The notes under the pieces were generated by a model. That model made no database searches, had not been told where the DNA came from, and saw nothing but the letters and a program-made list of their open reading frames with translations. The position numbers and the translations under genes were made by a program. Of a stretch of 64,000 nt of DNA, positions 17,051 through 25,823 are shown one piece after another; positions within the stretch are counted from its first letter, which is position 1; each line of letters opens with the position of its first letter. The DNA comes from RFPW01 sp040401595 (GTDB lineage: Bacteria > Pseudomonadota > Gammaproteobacteria > Burkholderiales > Burkholderiaceae_E): the NCBI GenBank assembly GCA_040401595.1, contig JBBAOE010000016.1, forward strand, positions 28,757 through 92,756, written 5' to 3'.

Positions 17051-18692
17051 AGACCAGCAGTTCCCTGGCGTGCGTGCGGGTCGTCGCCGTGATGTCGACA
17101 CCCCCCAGCATGCGGGCAATTTCCTCCACCCGAGCTTCGCCATGCAGTGCATTGACCGAGGTGACGGGGCGACCCTTCTGGGTGCGTTTGATGACTTCGA
17201 AATGGCGATGCGCCCGCGCTGCCACCTGAGGCAGGTGAGTAACACACAGCACCTGACGCACCTCGCCCAGGCTGCGCATCAGTCGACCGATCAGTTCGGC
17301 CACCGCTCCGCCAACACCGCTGTCGGCCTCATCGAAGACCAGGGTGCCGACCGGTTGGTTTGATGCTGCAGCGACCGTGATGGCCAGACCCACTCGGGAA
17401 AGTTCGCCGCCTGAGCCCACTTTGGCCAGTGGTCGTGGCGCACTGCCGCGGTGTCCAGCGATCTGGAATTCCACGGTTTCTGTCCCCGCTGGTCCCGGCT
17501 CTGCCGCTGCGACGGCGATCTCGAAAAGACTGTCCCCCATCCCCAGTCCGGCAATCCCTTCGCTGACCGCCATCGCGAGGCGGCCAGCCGCCTCGCGCCG
17601 GGTTGCGCCCAGGGAACGGGCGCGTTGGTCGTAGGTGTCGCGGGTCTGGTTGGCTGCTTCCTGCAGTCCGGCCAGGTCGACTGAGCGTTCGAGTTCGGTC
17701 AGACGGTCGCGCAAGCGCTGAAGTTCACTCGCCAGATCCTGCGGCGCGATCCGGTACTTGCGAGCCATCGTGTGGATGGCGCCCAAACGACGGTCGACCT
17801 CGGCCAGACGTTCAGGATCCAGATCGATCCGATCGGCGTAATGCGCCAGGGCATCGGCCGCCTCAGCGGCTTGAATAGCTGCCCCTTCGAGGAGTTCGAG
17901 GGATGGCAACAGCGCAGGATCAATCTGCGCCAGTGGCCGCAAGCGCGCGACCAGTCGGGAAAGGTGACGCTCGATCGCAGCATCTTCGTCGTGTAGCGCA
18001 TCGGCCGCCCCACGGGCTCCTTCGATCAGCGCAGCCGCATGGGCCAGACGTTTTTGTTCGCCCTCCAGCGCATCCCATTCGTCCGGGCCGAGTTGCAAGG
18101 CTCCCAGTTCATCAATCTGCCACTGCAGCCGTTCACGGTCCTGGTTGATCTGGTCGCCTGCCTGCCGCGCCCGCGTCAGCGCTGATTCGGCCGCCTGCCA
18201 GGCCGCCCAGTGCGATTGGAGGGTTGCGACCTGCGGCTGAATGCCGGCAAATGCGTCCAGAAGCTCTCGCTGGGCAGCGCCACGCAGCAGCCGCTGATGG
18301 GCATGTTGTCCATGGATGTCGAGCAACTGTTCGCCAGTCTCGCGCAGCAAGGTCGCTGGCACTGGTTGGCCATTGACAAAGGCGCGCGACCGTCCGTCGC
18401 TCTCGACCACGCGGCGCAGCAGAACCGTCCCGGGATCACCGCCGAGTTCACGTTCCGCAAGCCAGGCATCGAGTCCATCGTGGCTGGCGAATTCAGCCAC
18501 CACATCGGCACGCGCGCAGCCCTCACGAACCAGTTGGGCATCGGCGCGGTGCCCGAGTGCCAGCCCGAGTGCATCGAGCAGGATCGACTTTCCAGCGCCG
18601 GTTTCGCCCGACAGGACATTGAAACCGGCGCCGAATTCGATGTCGGCTGCTTCGACCAGAACGATATCGCGCAGACGCAGGGTGCGGAGCAT
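17046..18692 (-). CDS. recN: DNA repair protein RecN
   Basis: A 548-aa SMC-like ATPase for double-strand-break repair. N-terminal MLRTLRLRDIVLVEAADIEFG and Walker A SGETGAGKS (residues near 30-38), a long central coiled coil, then the C-terminal signature KVGSGGELSRVGLA and Walker B TLVFDEADSGVGG. ATG 18692 begins the conserved sequence; 22 codons upstream to 18758 are not conserved in kind. It sits 26 bp downstream of nadK in the same direction. Confidence 0.95.
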   Translation of the reverse strand: MLRTLRLRDIVLVEAADIEFGAGFNVLSGETGAGKSILLDALGLALGHRADAQLVREGCARADVVAEFASHDGLDAWLAERELGGDPGTVLLRRVVESDGRSRAFVNGQPVPATLLRETGEQLLDIHGQHAHQRLLRGAAQRELLDAFAGIQPQVATLQSHWAAWQAAESALTRARQAGDQINQDRERLQWQIDELGALQLGPDEWDALEGEQKRLAHAAALIEGARGAADALHDEDAAIERHLSRLVARLRPLAQIDPALLPSLELLEGAAIQAAEAADALAHYADRIDLDPERLAEVDRRLGAIHTMARKYRIAPQDLASELQRLRDRLTELERSVDLAGLQEAANQTRDTYDQRARSLGATRREAAGRLAMAVSEGIAGLGMGDSLFEIAVAAAEPGPAGTETVEFQIAGHRGSAPRPLAKVGSGGELSRVGLAITVAAASNQPVGTLVFDEADSGVGGAVAELIGRLMRSLGEVRQVLCVTHLPQVAARAHRHFEVIKRTQKGRPVTSVNALHGEARVEEIARMLGGVDITATTRTHARELLVS

Positions 18693-18718
18693 GGTGTCGT
18701 GGCCGTGACAGGGACGGC

Positions 18719-19606
18719 TCAGGGGGTTCTGGCAGAAAGTACCGGAAGGGCTTGCCAAGCCAGTTTACCCCGCAGCGTGGCAAAGTAACTGTAGCCGCTG
18801 GGATGCAGAAAGCGGATGCGATGGGCGGATCGTTGGATCACGATTCGGTCCCCGGGATGCAGGTCGGAAAAGGTTTGCATATCGCAATTCACGCGAGCGT
18901 CGGTTTCATCGCCAATGCGTACCGTCACCGTACAGGTATCGGGCAGCACGATCGGCCGATTGGAGAGGGCTTGCGGCGCAACCGGAACCAGGACGATACC
19001 GCTTAGCTGGGGGTGCAGAATCGGGCCATTAGCCGATAATGCGTAGGCGGTCGAACCGGTCGGTGTGGCAATGATCAGTCCGTCGGCACGCTGTGTGTAC
19101 ATGAACTTGCCGTCGACTTCGACGTTGAGTTCGAGCATGCGGCCCACCAGACCTCGCCCAACCACAACATCATTGAGTGCCCGTGCTTCGAAGGGAACCT
19201 GCGAATCGGGGTCGCGCAGCACGCGCGTATCGAGCAGGGTGCGTTCCTCGGCTTCGTAATGTCCGTCGAGAATGGCGGCCAGCGCCTCCGTCCAGCGGTC
19301 GAGCGGGATGTCGGTCATGAACCCCAGGCGGCCATGGTTGATCCCGATGACGGGTACGCCGGATGGCGCGAGTTCACGGGCAATTCCGAGCATGGTGCCG
19401 TCCCCGCCGACCACAATTGCCAGATCGATGGCGTGTGCCGGCAGACGTGCGAGCGATTTTACGTCGCCTGCGTTGTCGGTACTCGTGATCGGGCGAATAA
19501 CGTCCAGCCCACGTGACCGAAGAAAAACTTCAATTTGGTCAAGTGTTTGCTCGATTCCGCTCGAACGAAATCGTCCCACCAGGGCAACCGTCTGGAATGC
19601 TTGCAT
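18719..19606 (-). CDS. nadK: NAD kinase
   Basis: A 295-aa enzyme that makes NADP from NAD. It has VVGGDGTMLGIAR (the GGDG motif), GINHGRLGFMTD, NDVVVGRG and the second nucleotide motif TPTGSTAYALSANGPI. Start ATG 19606 (MQAFQTVALVGRF) is the conserved one; the frame continues upstream to 19648 without support. Divergent from hrcA with a 47-bp spacer, the usual betaproteobacterial order. Confidence 0.95.
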   Translation of the reverse strand: MQAFQTVALVGRFRSSGIEQTLDQIEVFLRSRGLDVIRPITSTDNAGDVKSLARLPAHAIDLAIVVGGDGTMLGIARELAPSGVPVIGINHGRLGFMTDIPLDRWTEALAAILDGHYEAEERTLLDTRVLRDPDSQVPFEARALNDVVVGRGLVGRMLELNVEVDGKFMYTQRADGLIIATPTGSTAYALSANGPILHPQLSGIVLVPVAPQALSNRPIVLPDTCTVTVRIGDETDARVNCDMQTFSDLHPGDRIVIQRSAHRIRFLHPSGYSYFATLRGKLAWQALPVLSARTP

Positions 19607-19653
19607 ATTTGTGATTACACCACAGTGGCGCAGCCGCACTAGAATCAACGTCT

Positions 19654-20670
19654 ATGTTGGATCGCCGCGCCCGCACCCTCCTGAAAACGCTCGTTGAGCG
19701 ACACATCGCCGAAGGCCAGCCTGTCGGGTCGCGTACGCTCTCGCGCTGGTCGGGGCTGGACTTGTCGCCGGCCACCGTGCGCAACGTGATGTCCGATCTG
19801 GAAGAGCTCGGCCTGATTGTGAGTCCCCACACCTCATCGGGCCGGATCCCGACCGCTCGTGGATATCGGCTCTTCGTCGATACGATGGTCACCGTACAGC
19901 CGCTCGGACTTGAGGACACGGAGGCAATGCAGGGGCAGTTGCAGGTCGATCAACCCCAGCGCGTGCTGGCCAGCGCGGCGCAACTGCTCTCCAGCCTGTC
20001 CCATTTCGCTGGCGTGGTTCAGACGCCAAGGCGGGCGTCGGTCTTTCGTCAGGTCGAATTCATCCGCCTGAGTGAGAAACGGGTGCTGCTGGTGCTCGTG
20101 ACCCCCGATGGTGATGTTCAGAACCGCATCCTTGCGACAGAGCGCGATTACGCCCCTGCCCAGCTCATTGAGGCTGCGAATATCATCAACGCCCATTTCG
20201 CGGGCCAGGACTTTCGCTCAATTCAAGGTACGCTCTCGGCCGAACTCGCCGCTTTGCGCGATGACATCGGAGTGTTGATGCAGCGCGCAGTGACGGTCAG
20301 TGGTGAAATGCTGAATCATCCCGAGGATGTCATGATCTTTGGTGAACGCAATCTGATCGGCGTTACCGAATTGACGACAGATGTGGATCGTCTGCGGTCA
20401 CTGTTCGACCTGTTCGAACAAAAGACCCGCTTGATCCAGCTTCTGGATGCCTCTGGGCGAGCCTCCGGGGTGCAGATTTTCATCGGCGGCGAATCCGATC
20501 TCGTTCCCATGGAGCAGATGAGTGTGATCACGGCTCCGTATCTTGTTGATGGCCGCGTCGTTGGTACGCTCGGGGTCATCGGCCCAACCCGCATGGATTA
20601 CGAACGGGTGATCCCGATTGTCGACATCACGGCCCGCCTTGTTTCGACCGCGCTAAGCGCGGCGAGCTGA
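19654..20670 (+). CDS. hrcA: Heat-inducible transcription repressor HrcA
   Basis: A 338-aa repressor that normally binds CIRCE elements at groESL/dnaK genes and is kept active by GroEL. N-terminal winged helix (LDRRARTLLKTLVERHIAEG, then SPATVRNVMSDLEELGLI), C-terminal GAF-like domain with VGTLGVIGPTRMDYE near the end. No CIRCE inverted repeat was seen within this window, so its targets probably lie elsewhere; grpE and dnaK here have sigma-32 promoters instead. Confidence 0.95.
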   Translation: MLDRRARTLLKTLVERHIAEGQPVGSRTLSRWSGLDLSPATVRNVMSDLEELGLIVSPHTSSGRIPTARGYRLFVDTMVTVQPLGLEDTEAMQGQLQVDQPQRVLASAAQLLSSLSHFAGVVQTPRRASVFRQVEFIRLSEKRVLLVLVTPDGDVQNRILATERDYAPAQLIEAANIINAHFAGQDFRSIQGTLSAELAALRDDIGVLMQRAVTVSGEMLNHPEDVMIFGERNLIGVTELTTDVDRLRSLFDLFEQKTRLIQLLDASGRASGVQIFIGGESDLVPMEQMSVITAPYLVDGRVVGTLGVIGPTRMDYERVIPIVDITARLVSTALSAAS

Positions 20671-20749
20671 GCCTGGCCCGAGTTCGGCAACCTCCTCGTC
20701 GTCCCTGACCCCCAGCTATTTTTCGACGCCCACAAGGCCGAGTTGCTTC

Positions 20750-21862
20750 ATGCCCAGATTTTCCTCGCCCAAGCAGTTCGCCCACGGGAAACCGCCGCTC
20801 ACGGCGGTCCTAATGGTGCAACTCGGCACGCCGGATGAACCCACCGCACCTGCGTTGCGCCGCTATCTGGCCCAGTTCCTCTCGGACCCGCGGGTCGTTG
20901 AGATCCCGTCGATCGTTTGGCAACCGCTGCTGCACGGTGTCATTCTGCGCACCCGCCCTGCGAAGTCGGCCCAAAAATACGCCTCCGTGTGGTTGCCCGA
21001 AGGTTCACCCCTACGGGTCTATACCCAGCGCCAGGCCGAGGGTTTGCAGCTTGCACTGAACGCGCGCGGCCAAGCGATCGAAGTCGCGATGGCCATGCGG
21101 TATGGCAATCCCTCGATGAGCAGCGTTCTGCGGGAGTTGCGCGAGCGCAACCTGCAGCGCCTGCTGGTGTTGCCGATGTATCCCCAATATGCCGGCGCCA
21201 CCACGGGCACTGTGTTTGACGAGGTCGCCCGCGAACTCAGCACGTGGCGCAACTTGCCCGAACTGCGCCTGATCCGAAATTTTCACGATGATCCCAACTA
21301 TCTCGAGGCGGTTGCGGCCAGTATCCAGAGCGCCTGGGACGAGAAGGGACGGCCCGATAAGCTGGTGATGAGTTTTCATGGCGTGCCGCAGCGCACGCTA
21401 ATGGAGGGCGACCCCTATCATTGCGAATGCCACAAGATGGCTCGTTTGCTTGCGCAACGCCTGGGCCTCACGCCGGATCAATGGATGATCACCTTTCAGT
21501 CGCGCTTTGGTCGCGCGGCCTGGCTCGAGCCCTACACCGAGCCAACGCTTGAGGCACTGGGCCGACAGGGCGTTGGGCGGGTCGATATTGTCTGCCCGGG
21601 TTTTGTGGCCGACTGTCTGGAGACCCTTGAAGAAATTGCCCAGGAAGCACGCGATGCGTTTTTGCACGCGGGCGGCAAAACCTTCAACTACCTGCCGTGC
21701 GTCAATCATTCTCCAGCGATGGTGCAGACCCTGGTGGGTCTGGTCGAGCGGCATACCGCCGGCTGGGACACCCTGAAGCTCGATGCGCCCGCCCAGGCGG
21801 CTGCCGCAGCCGAGCGCTCCGCTGCGGCCCAGCGGGCGCGCGATCTCGGGGCCCTGTCTTAG
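20750..21862 (+). CDS. hemH: Ferrochelatase
   Basis: A 370-aa enzyme that inserts iron into protoporphyrin IX, the haem branch that competes with Mg-chelatase for the same substrate. Motifs: VQLGTPDEP at the N-terminus, MSFHGVP with the catalytic histidine, TFQSRFG and VCPGFVADCLETLEEI. The C-terminal 30 residues are Ala-rich. hrcA-hemH is the common Burkholderiales order; its closeness to the bacteriochlorophyll genes here is only because the PGC follows dnaJ. Confidence 0.96.
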   Translation: MPRFSSPKQFAHGKPPLTAVLMVQLGTPDEPTAPALRRYLAQFLSDPRVVEIPSIVWQPLLHGVILRTRPAKSAQKYASVWLPEGSPLRVYTQRQAEGLQLALNARGQAIEVAMAMRYGNPSMSSVLRELRERNLQRLLVLPMYPQYAGATTGTVFDEVARELSTWRNLPELRLIRNFHDDPNYLEAVAASIQSAWDEKGRPDKLVMSFHGVPQRTLMEGDPYHCECHKMARLLAQRLGLTPDQWMITFQSRFGRAAWLEPYTEPTLEALGRQGVGRVDIVCPGFVADCLETLEEIAQEARDAFLHAGGKTFNYLPCVNHSPAMVQTLVGLVERHTAGWDTLKLDAPAQAAAAAERSAAAQRARDLGALS

Positions 21863-21869
21863 CGGCTGG

Positions 21870-22661
21870 TCACCAGCTGTTGCGCAGTTCCCTTAGTTTG
21901 ATGAACACGGTCCGCGGGTCGGGCTCTTCGGGCAGTTCCGGAAAACGTTCCCGCAGCCGCGCAATCACGGACGGGCTCTTGAGCCGAAAGAAGGTATTGA
22001 TCTGGAGCTCGTCGGCCATCGTACTCACGTAGGCCTCGGCCGGGTCCTGCCCAGCGACCTGATCCAGCAGGGTCTGGGCTTGCCGGTTGTCGGGTTCGCG
22101 GTCCAGCGTAAAGCGCAGATTGTTTTCAATGTAGTCGTGGCCCGGATAGATCAGGGTCTCGGGCGGCAGTTGCTCGAGTTGCTCAGCAAAGGTGCTGTAG
22201 AGATCCTGCGCGTTTCCGCCGTTGTGGCAGTTTCCAGCGCCGGCATTGAACAGGGTGTCGCCCGTGAAAATGGCCGGCCGCTCTGAATGGGCTCGCAGAC
22301 AGATGTGGCACATGGTGTGGCCTGGCGTGTCGAGCGCTTCGAGTTCGACGGTCTTGCCGACCCGGATGCGATCGCCCGCCACCAGTCCGCGCGAGACCCC
22401 CGGAATCTTGTCTTTCGCCCGTTCGTGCGCAAGAACTTTGGCTCCGGTTTTGTCGACAATCGCCTGGTTGCCACCGATGTGGTCGTGATGTTCATGGGTG
22501 TTGAGGATCTGGGTGATCTCCCAGCCCGCATCGCGCGCAACTTGCAGGCATTGCGCGCTGTCCAGCGGATCGATTGCGAGCGCCTCGCCAGTCTCGCTGC
22601 AAGCGATCAGATAGTTAAAGTTGCGATACGCATTGGCGGTCCAGATTTGCTTGACGATCAA
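21870..22661 (-). CDS. gloB: Hydroxyacylglutathione hydrolase (glyoxalase II)
   Basis: A 263-aa metallo-beta-lactamase-fold enzyme that hydrolyses S-lactoylglutathione in methylglyoxal detoxification. The metal site THEHHDHIGG, the DTPGHTMCHIC stretch, FTGDTLFNAGAGN and YPGHDYIENNLRF are all present, and the C-terminal HAGH domain ends in the usual KLRELRNSW type. It is convergent with hemH, seven bases apart. Confidence 0.94.
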   Translation of the reverse strand: MIVKQIWTANAYRNFNYLIACSETGEALAIDPLDSAQCLQVARDAGWEITQILNTHEHHDHIGGNQAIVDKTGAKVLAHERAKDKIPGVSRGLVAGDRIRVGKTVELEALDTPGHTMCHICLRAHSERPAIFTGDTLFNAGAGNCHNGGNAQDLYSTFAEQLEQLPPETLIYPGHDYIENNLRFTLDREPDNRQAQTLLDQVAGQDPAEAYVSTMADELQINTFFRLKSPSVIARLRERFPELPEEPDPRTVFIKLRELRNSW

Positions 22662-22791
22662 TGGATTCTCTCCTCGCTGGGGGGCGCGTTGTCGGGCAAG
22701 CTGATCGGGTAATGATCAGTTTCCGGTGATGCTATCCCACCTCGAAGCAACTCGCCGTCGCCTCCTGCCTGTGGCGTTCTCCACGGGGGGG

Positions 22792-22818
22792 CTTGAAACC
22801 ACTGAAGATGCCCTCAGA
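22792..22818 (+). promoter_or_regulatory. Sigma-32 heat-shock promoter of grpE
   Basis: CTTGAAA at 22792-22798, a 12-base spacer, and CCCTCAGA at 22811-22818, close to the RpoH consensus CTTGAAA/CCCCATnT. It lies 35 bases before the grpE start. Confidence 0.7.
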
Positions 22819-22852
22819 TGAGGCCCAGTTTTAGAAACAGGACACAAAACCC

Positions 22853-23539
22853 ATGGTTGATGCCCGCCCAATGCCAGACGCTTCTTCCCCGTCGGTCCAG
22901 ACCGATCCCGCTGTCAAGTCGACCGCTCCCCATTCAGCTGCAGAGACCGCATCTCTGCATCCATCGGCTTCGATGGCGGGTGCTGACAGCCCGGCCGCAT
23001 CCGCAACCCCTGCTGGCACCGCCGCCGGCGCTGAAGCGGCCGCTGGCCTTGTCGATGGTCCCGATATCCACCTCCCCTCCGATGCGGCCGCGCTGATGGA
23101 AGCCCAGGCCCGGGTGGCCGAATACCATGAGGCCTACCTGCGGGCCAAGGCCGAGATGGAAAATATCCGCCGGCGGGCGCAGGAAGATATCGCCAAGACC
23201 CACAAGTATGCGATTGAGAACTTTGCCGAAGGGCTGGTTCCAGTCATCGACAGTCTCGAGGCCGCATTGGCGACTCCGGCGGCAACGCCTGAGCAGATGC
23301 GCTCTGGGGTTGAAATCACCCTGCGCCAGTTGCTTTCTGCGTTTGAGAAAGCGCGTCTGACGCCGATTGATCCCAAGGGTGAGCGCTTTGATCCCAACCG
23401 TCACCAGGCGATTTCGATGGTGCCGTCGGCCGATGTGGCAGCCCAGCATGTGGTGGCAGTCCTCCAGAAGGGCTGGGTCATCGCAGATCGGGTGCTCAAA
23501 CCCGCGCTGGTGACCGTTTCCAACGGCGCTGCCGGCTGA
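22853..23539 (+). CDS. grpE: Nucleotide exchange factor GrpE
   Basis: A 228-aa cochaperone that releases ADP from DnaK. Residues 1-75 are a long Ala/Ser/Pro-rich, likely disordered segment. The long helix follows (AYLRAKAEMENIRRRAQED), then NFAEGLVPVIDSLEAAL and the C-terminal beta domain with FDPNRHQAI and VLQKGWVIADRVLKPALV. Directly behind a sigma-32 promoter and 150 bp before dnaK. Confidence 0.95.
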   Translation: MVDARPMPDASSPSVQTDPAVKSTAPHSAAETASLHPSASMAGADSPAASATPAGTAAGAEAAAGLVDGPDIHLPSDAAALMEAQARVAEYHEAYLRAKAEMENIRRRAQEDIAKTHKYAIENFAEGLVPVIDSLEAALATPAATPEQMRSGVEITLRQLLSAFEKARLTPIDPKGERFDPNRHQAISMVPSADVAAQHVVAVLQKGWVIADRVLKPALVTVSNGAAG

Positions 23540-23596
23540 AGCCGCATGGTTTTGCACCGGATGACGGGTAATTGGCCCGAACGCTGTCCGAGCGGG

Positions 23597-23625
23597 CTTG
23601 AAACCTGCCAGCTTTGTCCCCATTT
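23597..23625 (+). promoter_or_regulatory. Sigma-32 heat-shock promoter of dnaK
   Basis: CTTGAAA at 23597-23603, a 14-base spacer and CCCCATTT at 23618-23625: an exact RpoH consensus promoter in the grpE-dnaK spacer, 65 bases before the dnaK ATG. Confidence 0.88.
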
Positions 23626-23690
23626 CAGACTTATTCCGTTCTGAATCCTCACTTCGCGAACTAACCTCATCTAATTAAGAGAATCAAACC

Positions 23691-25682
23691 ATGGCCAAGA
23701 TCATCGGTATCGACCTCGGCACCACCAACTCCTGCGTTGCCATCATGGAAGGCGGCCAGCCGCGCGTGATCGAAAACGCTGAGGGCGCCCGCACTACCCC
23801 GTCCATCGTCGCGTACATGGAAGACGGCGAAATCCTCGTTGGCGCCCCCGCCAAGCGTCAGGCAGTGACCAACCCAACGAACACCCTGTACGCGGTCAAG
23901 CGCCTGATCGGCCGCAAGTTTGCTGAAAAAGAAGTCCAGAAGGACATCAATTTGATGCCCTACACGATCGCGAAGGCCGACAACGGGGACGCCTGGGTCG
24001 AATCGCGTGGCCGCAAGCTCGCGCCTCCGCAGGTTTCTGCTGAAGTGTTGCGCAAGATGAAGAAGACCGCCGAGGATTACCTGGGCGAAGAGGTCACCGA
24101 AGCCGTGATCACGGTCCCGGCCTACTTCAATGATGCGCAGCGCCAGGCGACCAAGGATGCCGGTCGGATCGCAGGGCTTGAGGTCAAGCGGATCATCAAC
24201 GAACCCACCGCCGCTGCGCTCGCCTTTGGTCTGGATAAACAGTCCAAGCATGACCGCAAGATTGCGGTCTTCGACCTCGGTGGGGGCACTTTCGATATCT
24301 CGATCATCGAGATCGCCGACGTCGATGGCGAGAAGCAGTTCGAAGTCCTGTCGACCAACGGCGATACCTTCCTGGGCGGTGAAGACTTCGATCAGCGTCT
24401 GATCGAACACATCATCGGCGAATTCAAGAAAGAGTCGGGTGTCGATCTCGGGCGTGATGTCCTGGCGCTGCAGCGCCTGAAAGAGGCGGCCGAGAAGGCC
24501 AAAATCGAGCTCTCGAGCTCCGCGCAGACCGAGATCAACCTGCCCTATGTCACCGCTGACGCCTCGGGCCCCAAGCACCTCAACATGAAGTTGACGCGCG
24601 CCAAACTCGAGGCCCTGGTTGATGAACTGATCCAGCGCACGATCGAGCCGTGTCGGATCGCCATCAAGGATGCGGGCGTCAAGGTGGGCGACATCGAGGA
24701 TGTGATCCTAGTCGGTGGCATGACCCGGATGCCTAAGGTGCAGGAAAAGGTCAAAGAGTTCTTCGGTAAGGAACCCCGCAAGGACGTCAACCCGGATGAG
24801 GCCGTCGCCGTGGGTGCCGCGATTCAGGGTTCAGTGCTGTCGGGAGAGCGCAAGGACGTGCTCCTCCTAGACGTCACGCCGCTGTCGCTGGGGATCGAGA
24901 CCCTGGGCGGTGTGATGACCAAAATGATCAACAAGAACACTACGATCCCGACCAAGTACGCTCAGGTGTTTTCAACCGCCGACGATAACCAGCCAGCGGT
25001 GACCATCAAGGTGTTTCAGGGCGAGCGCGAAATCGCCTCGGGTAACAAGCTGCTGGGCGAATTCAATCTCGAGGGCATCCCTCAGGCACCGCGCGGCACG
25101 CCTCAGATTGAAGTGACGTTTGATATTGATGCGAACGGCATTTTGCATGTCTCGGCCAAGGACAAAGCGAGCGGCAAGGAGAATAAGGTCACCATCAAGG
25201 CCAACTCCGGTCTCAATGAGGCGGAGATCGAGCGCATGGTCAAGGACGCTGAGGCGAACGCAGAGGAAGATCGCCGGATGGCCGAACTCGCGCAAACCCG
25301 CAATCAGGCCGATGGAATGGTGCATCAGGTCCGCAAGAGCCTGACCGAGCATGCTGACAAGATCGATGCGGCGGAAAAGACCAAGATCGAAGAAGCAATC
25401 AAGGAAACCGAAGCCGCCATCCAGTCCGATGACAAAGCCCGGATCGAAGCCGCATCCGAGGCCTTGATGACCGCCTCGCAGAAGATTGGTGAGATCATGG
25501 CGGCCGAAATGCAGAAAGGCGATGGTGCGGCACCGGGCGGTCCGGGGGCGGCGGGGTTTGGTGGTAGTGCCGCGGGTGCGGGTGGTCAGGGTGCCAGTGG
25601 CTCTGGGGGCGGTGCAGGCGGTTCGCGTCCCAAGGACGACGACATCGTCGACGCTGACTTCAAGGAAGTTCGCCGAGGCTGA
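23691..25682 (+). CDS. dnaK: Chaperone DnaK (Hsp70)
   Basis: A 663-aa ATP-driven chaperone. ATPase domain (1-385) begins KIIGIDLGTTNSCVAIMEG and includes VFDLGGGTFDISI and VILVGGMTRMPKVQ; the substrate domain follows with LLLDVTPLSLGIETLGG; the lid is helical to about 610. The C-terminal tail is unusually rich in Gly/Ala/Ser (a run of GGxG repeats of about 40 residues) before the acidic end DDDIVDADFKEV. This accounts for the extra length over E. coli DnaK. Confidence 0.98.
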   Translation: MAKIIGIDLGTTNSCVAIMEGGQPRVIENAEGARTTPSIVAYMEDGEILVGAPAKRQAVTNPTNTLYAVKRLIGRKFAEKEVQKDINLMPYTIAKADNGDAWVESRGRKLAPPQVSAEVLRKMKKTAEDYLGEEVTEAVITVPAYFNDAQRQATKDAGRIAGLEVKRIINEPTAAALAFGLDKQSKHDRKIAVFDLGGGTFDISIIEIADVDGEKQFEVLSTNGDTFLGGEDFDQRLIEHIIGEFKKESGVDLGRDVLALQRLKEAAEKAKIELSSSAQTEINLPYVTADASGPKHLNMKLTRAKLEALVDELIQRTIEPCRIAIKDAGVKVGDIEDVILVGGMTRMPKVQEKVKEFFGKEPRKDVNPDEAVAVGAAIQGSVLSGERKDVLLLDVTPLSLGIETLGGVMTKMINKNTTIPTKYAQVFSTADDNQPAVTIKVFQGEREIASGNKLLGEFNLEGIPQAPRGTPQIEVTFDIDANGILHVSAKDKASGKENKVTIKANSGLNEAEIERMVKDAEANAEEDRRMAELAQTRNQADGMVHQVRKSLTEHADKIDAAEKTKIEEAIKETEAAIQSDDKARIEAASEALMTASQKIGEIMAAEMQKGDGAAPGGPGAAGFGGSAAGAGGQGASGSGGGAGGSRPKDDDIVDADFKEVRRG

Positions 25683-25706
25683 CAAGCTGTCCGTTCAGAC
25701 CCATGA

Positions 25707-25760
25707 GAGCGGGCGCTGCTCGCGCCCGTTCGATCTCCCGGGCGCTGTTTGCGCCCGTTT
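25707..25760 (+). terminator. Two consecutive GGGCGC hairpins between dnaK and dnaJ
   Basis: Hairpin 1 pairs GAGCGGGCGC (25707) with GCGCCCGTTC (25722) around a 5-base loop. Hairpin 2 pairs CGGGCGC (25739) with GCGCCCG (25751) and is followed by TTTCTCT. The shared GGGCGC/GCGCCC sequence means the two can also pair with each other. The second resembles an attenuating terminator that would lower dnaJ relative to dnaK. Confidence 0.6.
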
Positions 25761-25823
25761 CTCTGTATCAGCGTTCAACCTGAGCGATCTATTTGATCGT
25801 TCAACACTAGTGAATAAGCACCG

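Noticed and set aside
19607..19653. CIRCE element before hrcA
   Set aside because: No TTAGCACTC/GAGTGCTAA inverted repeat is present in the spacer.
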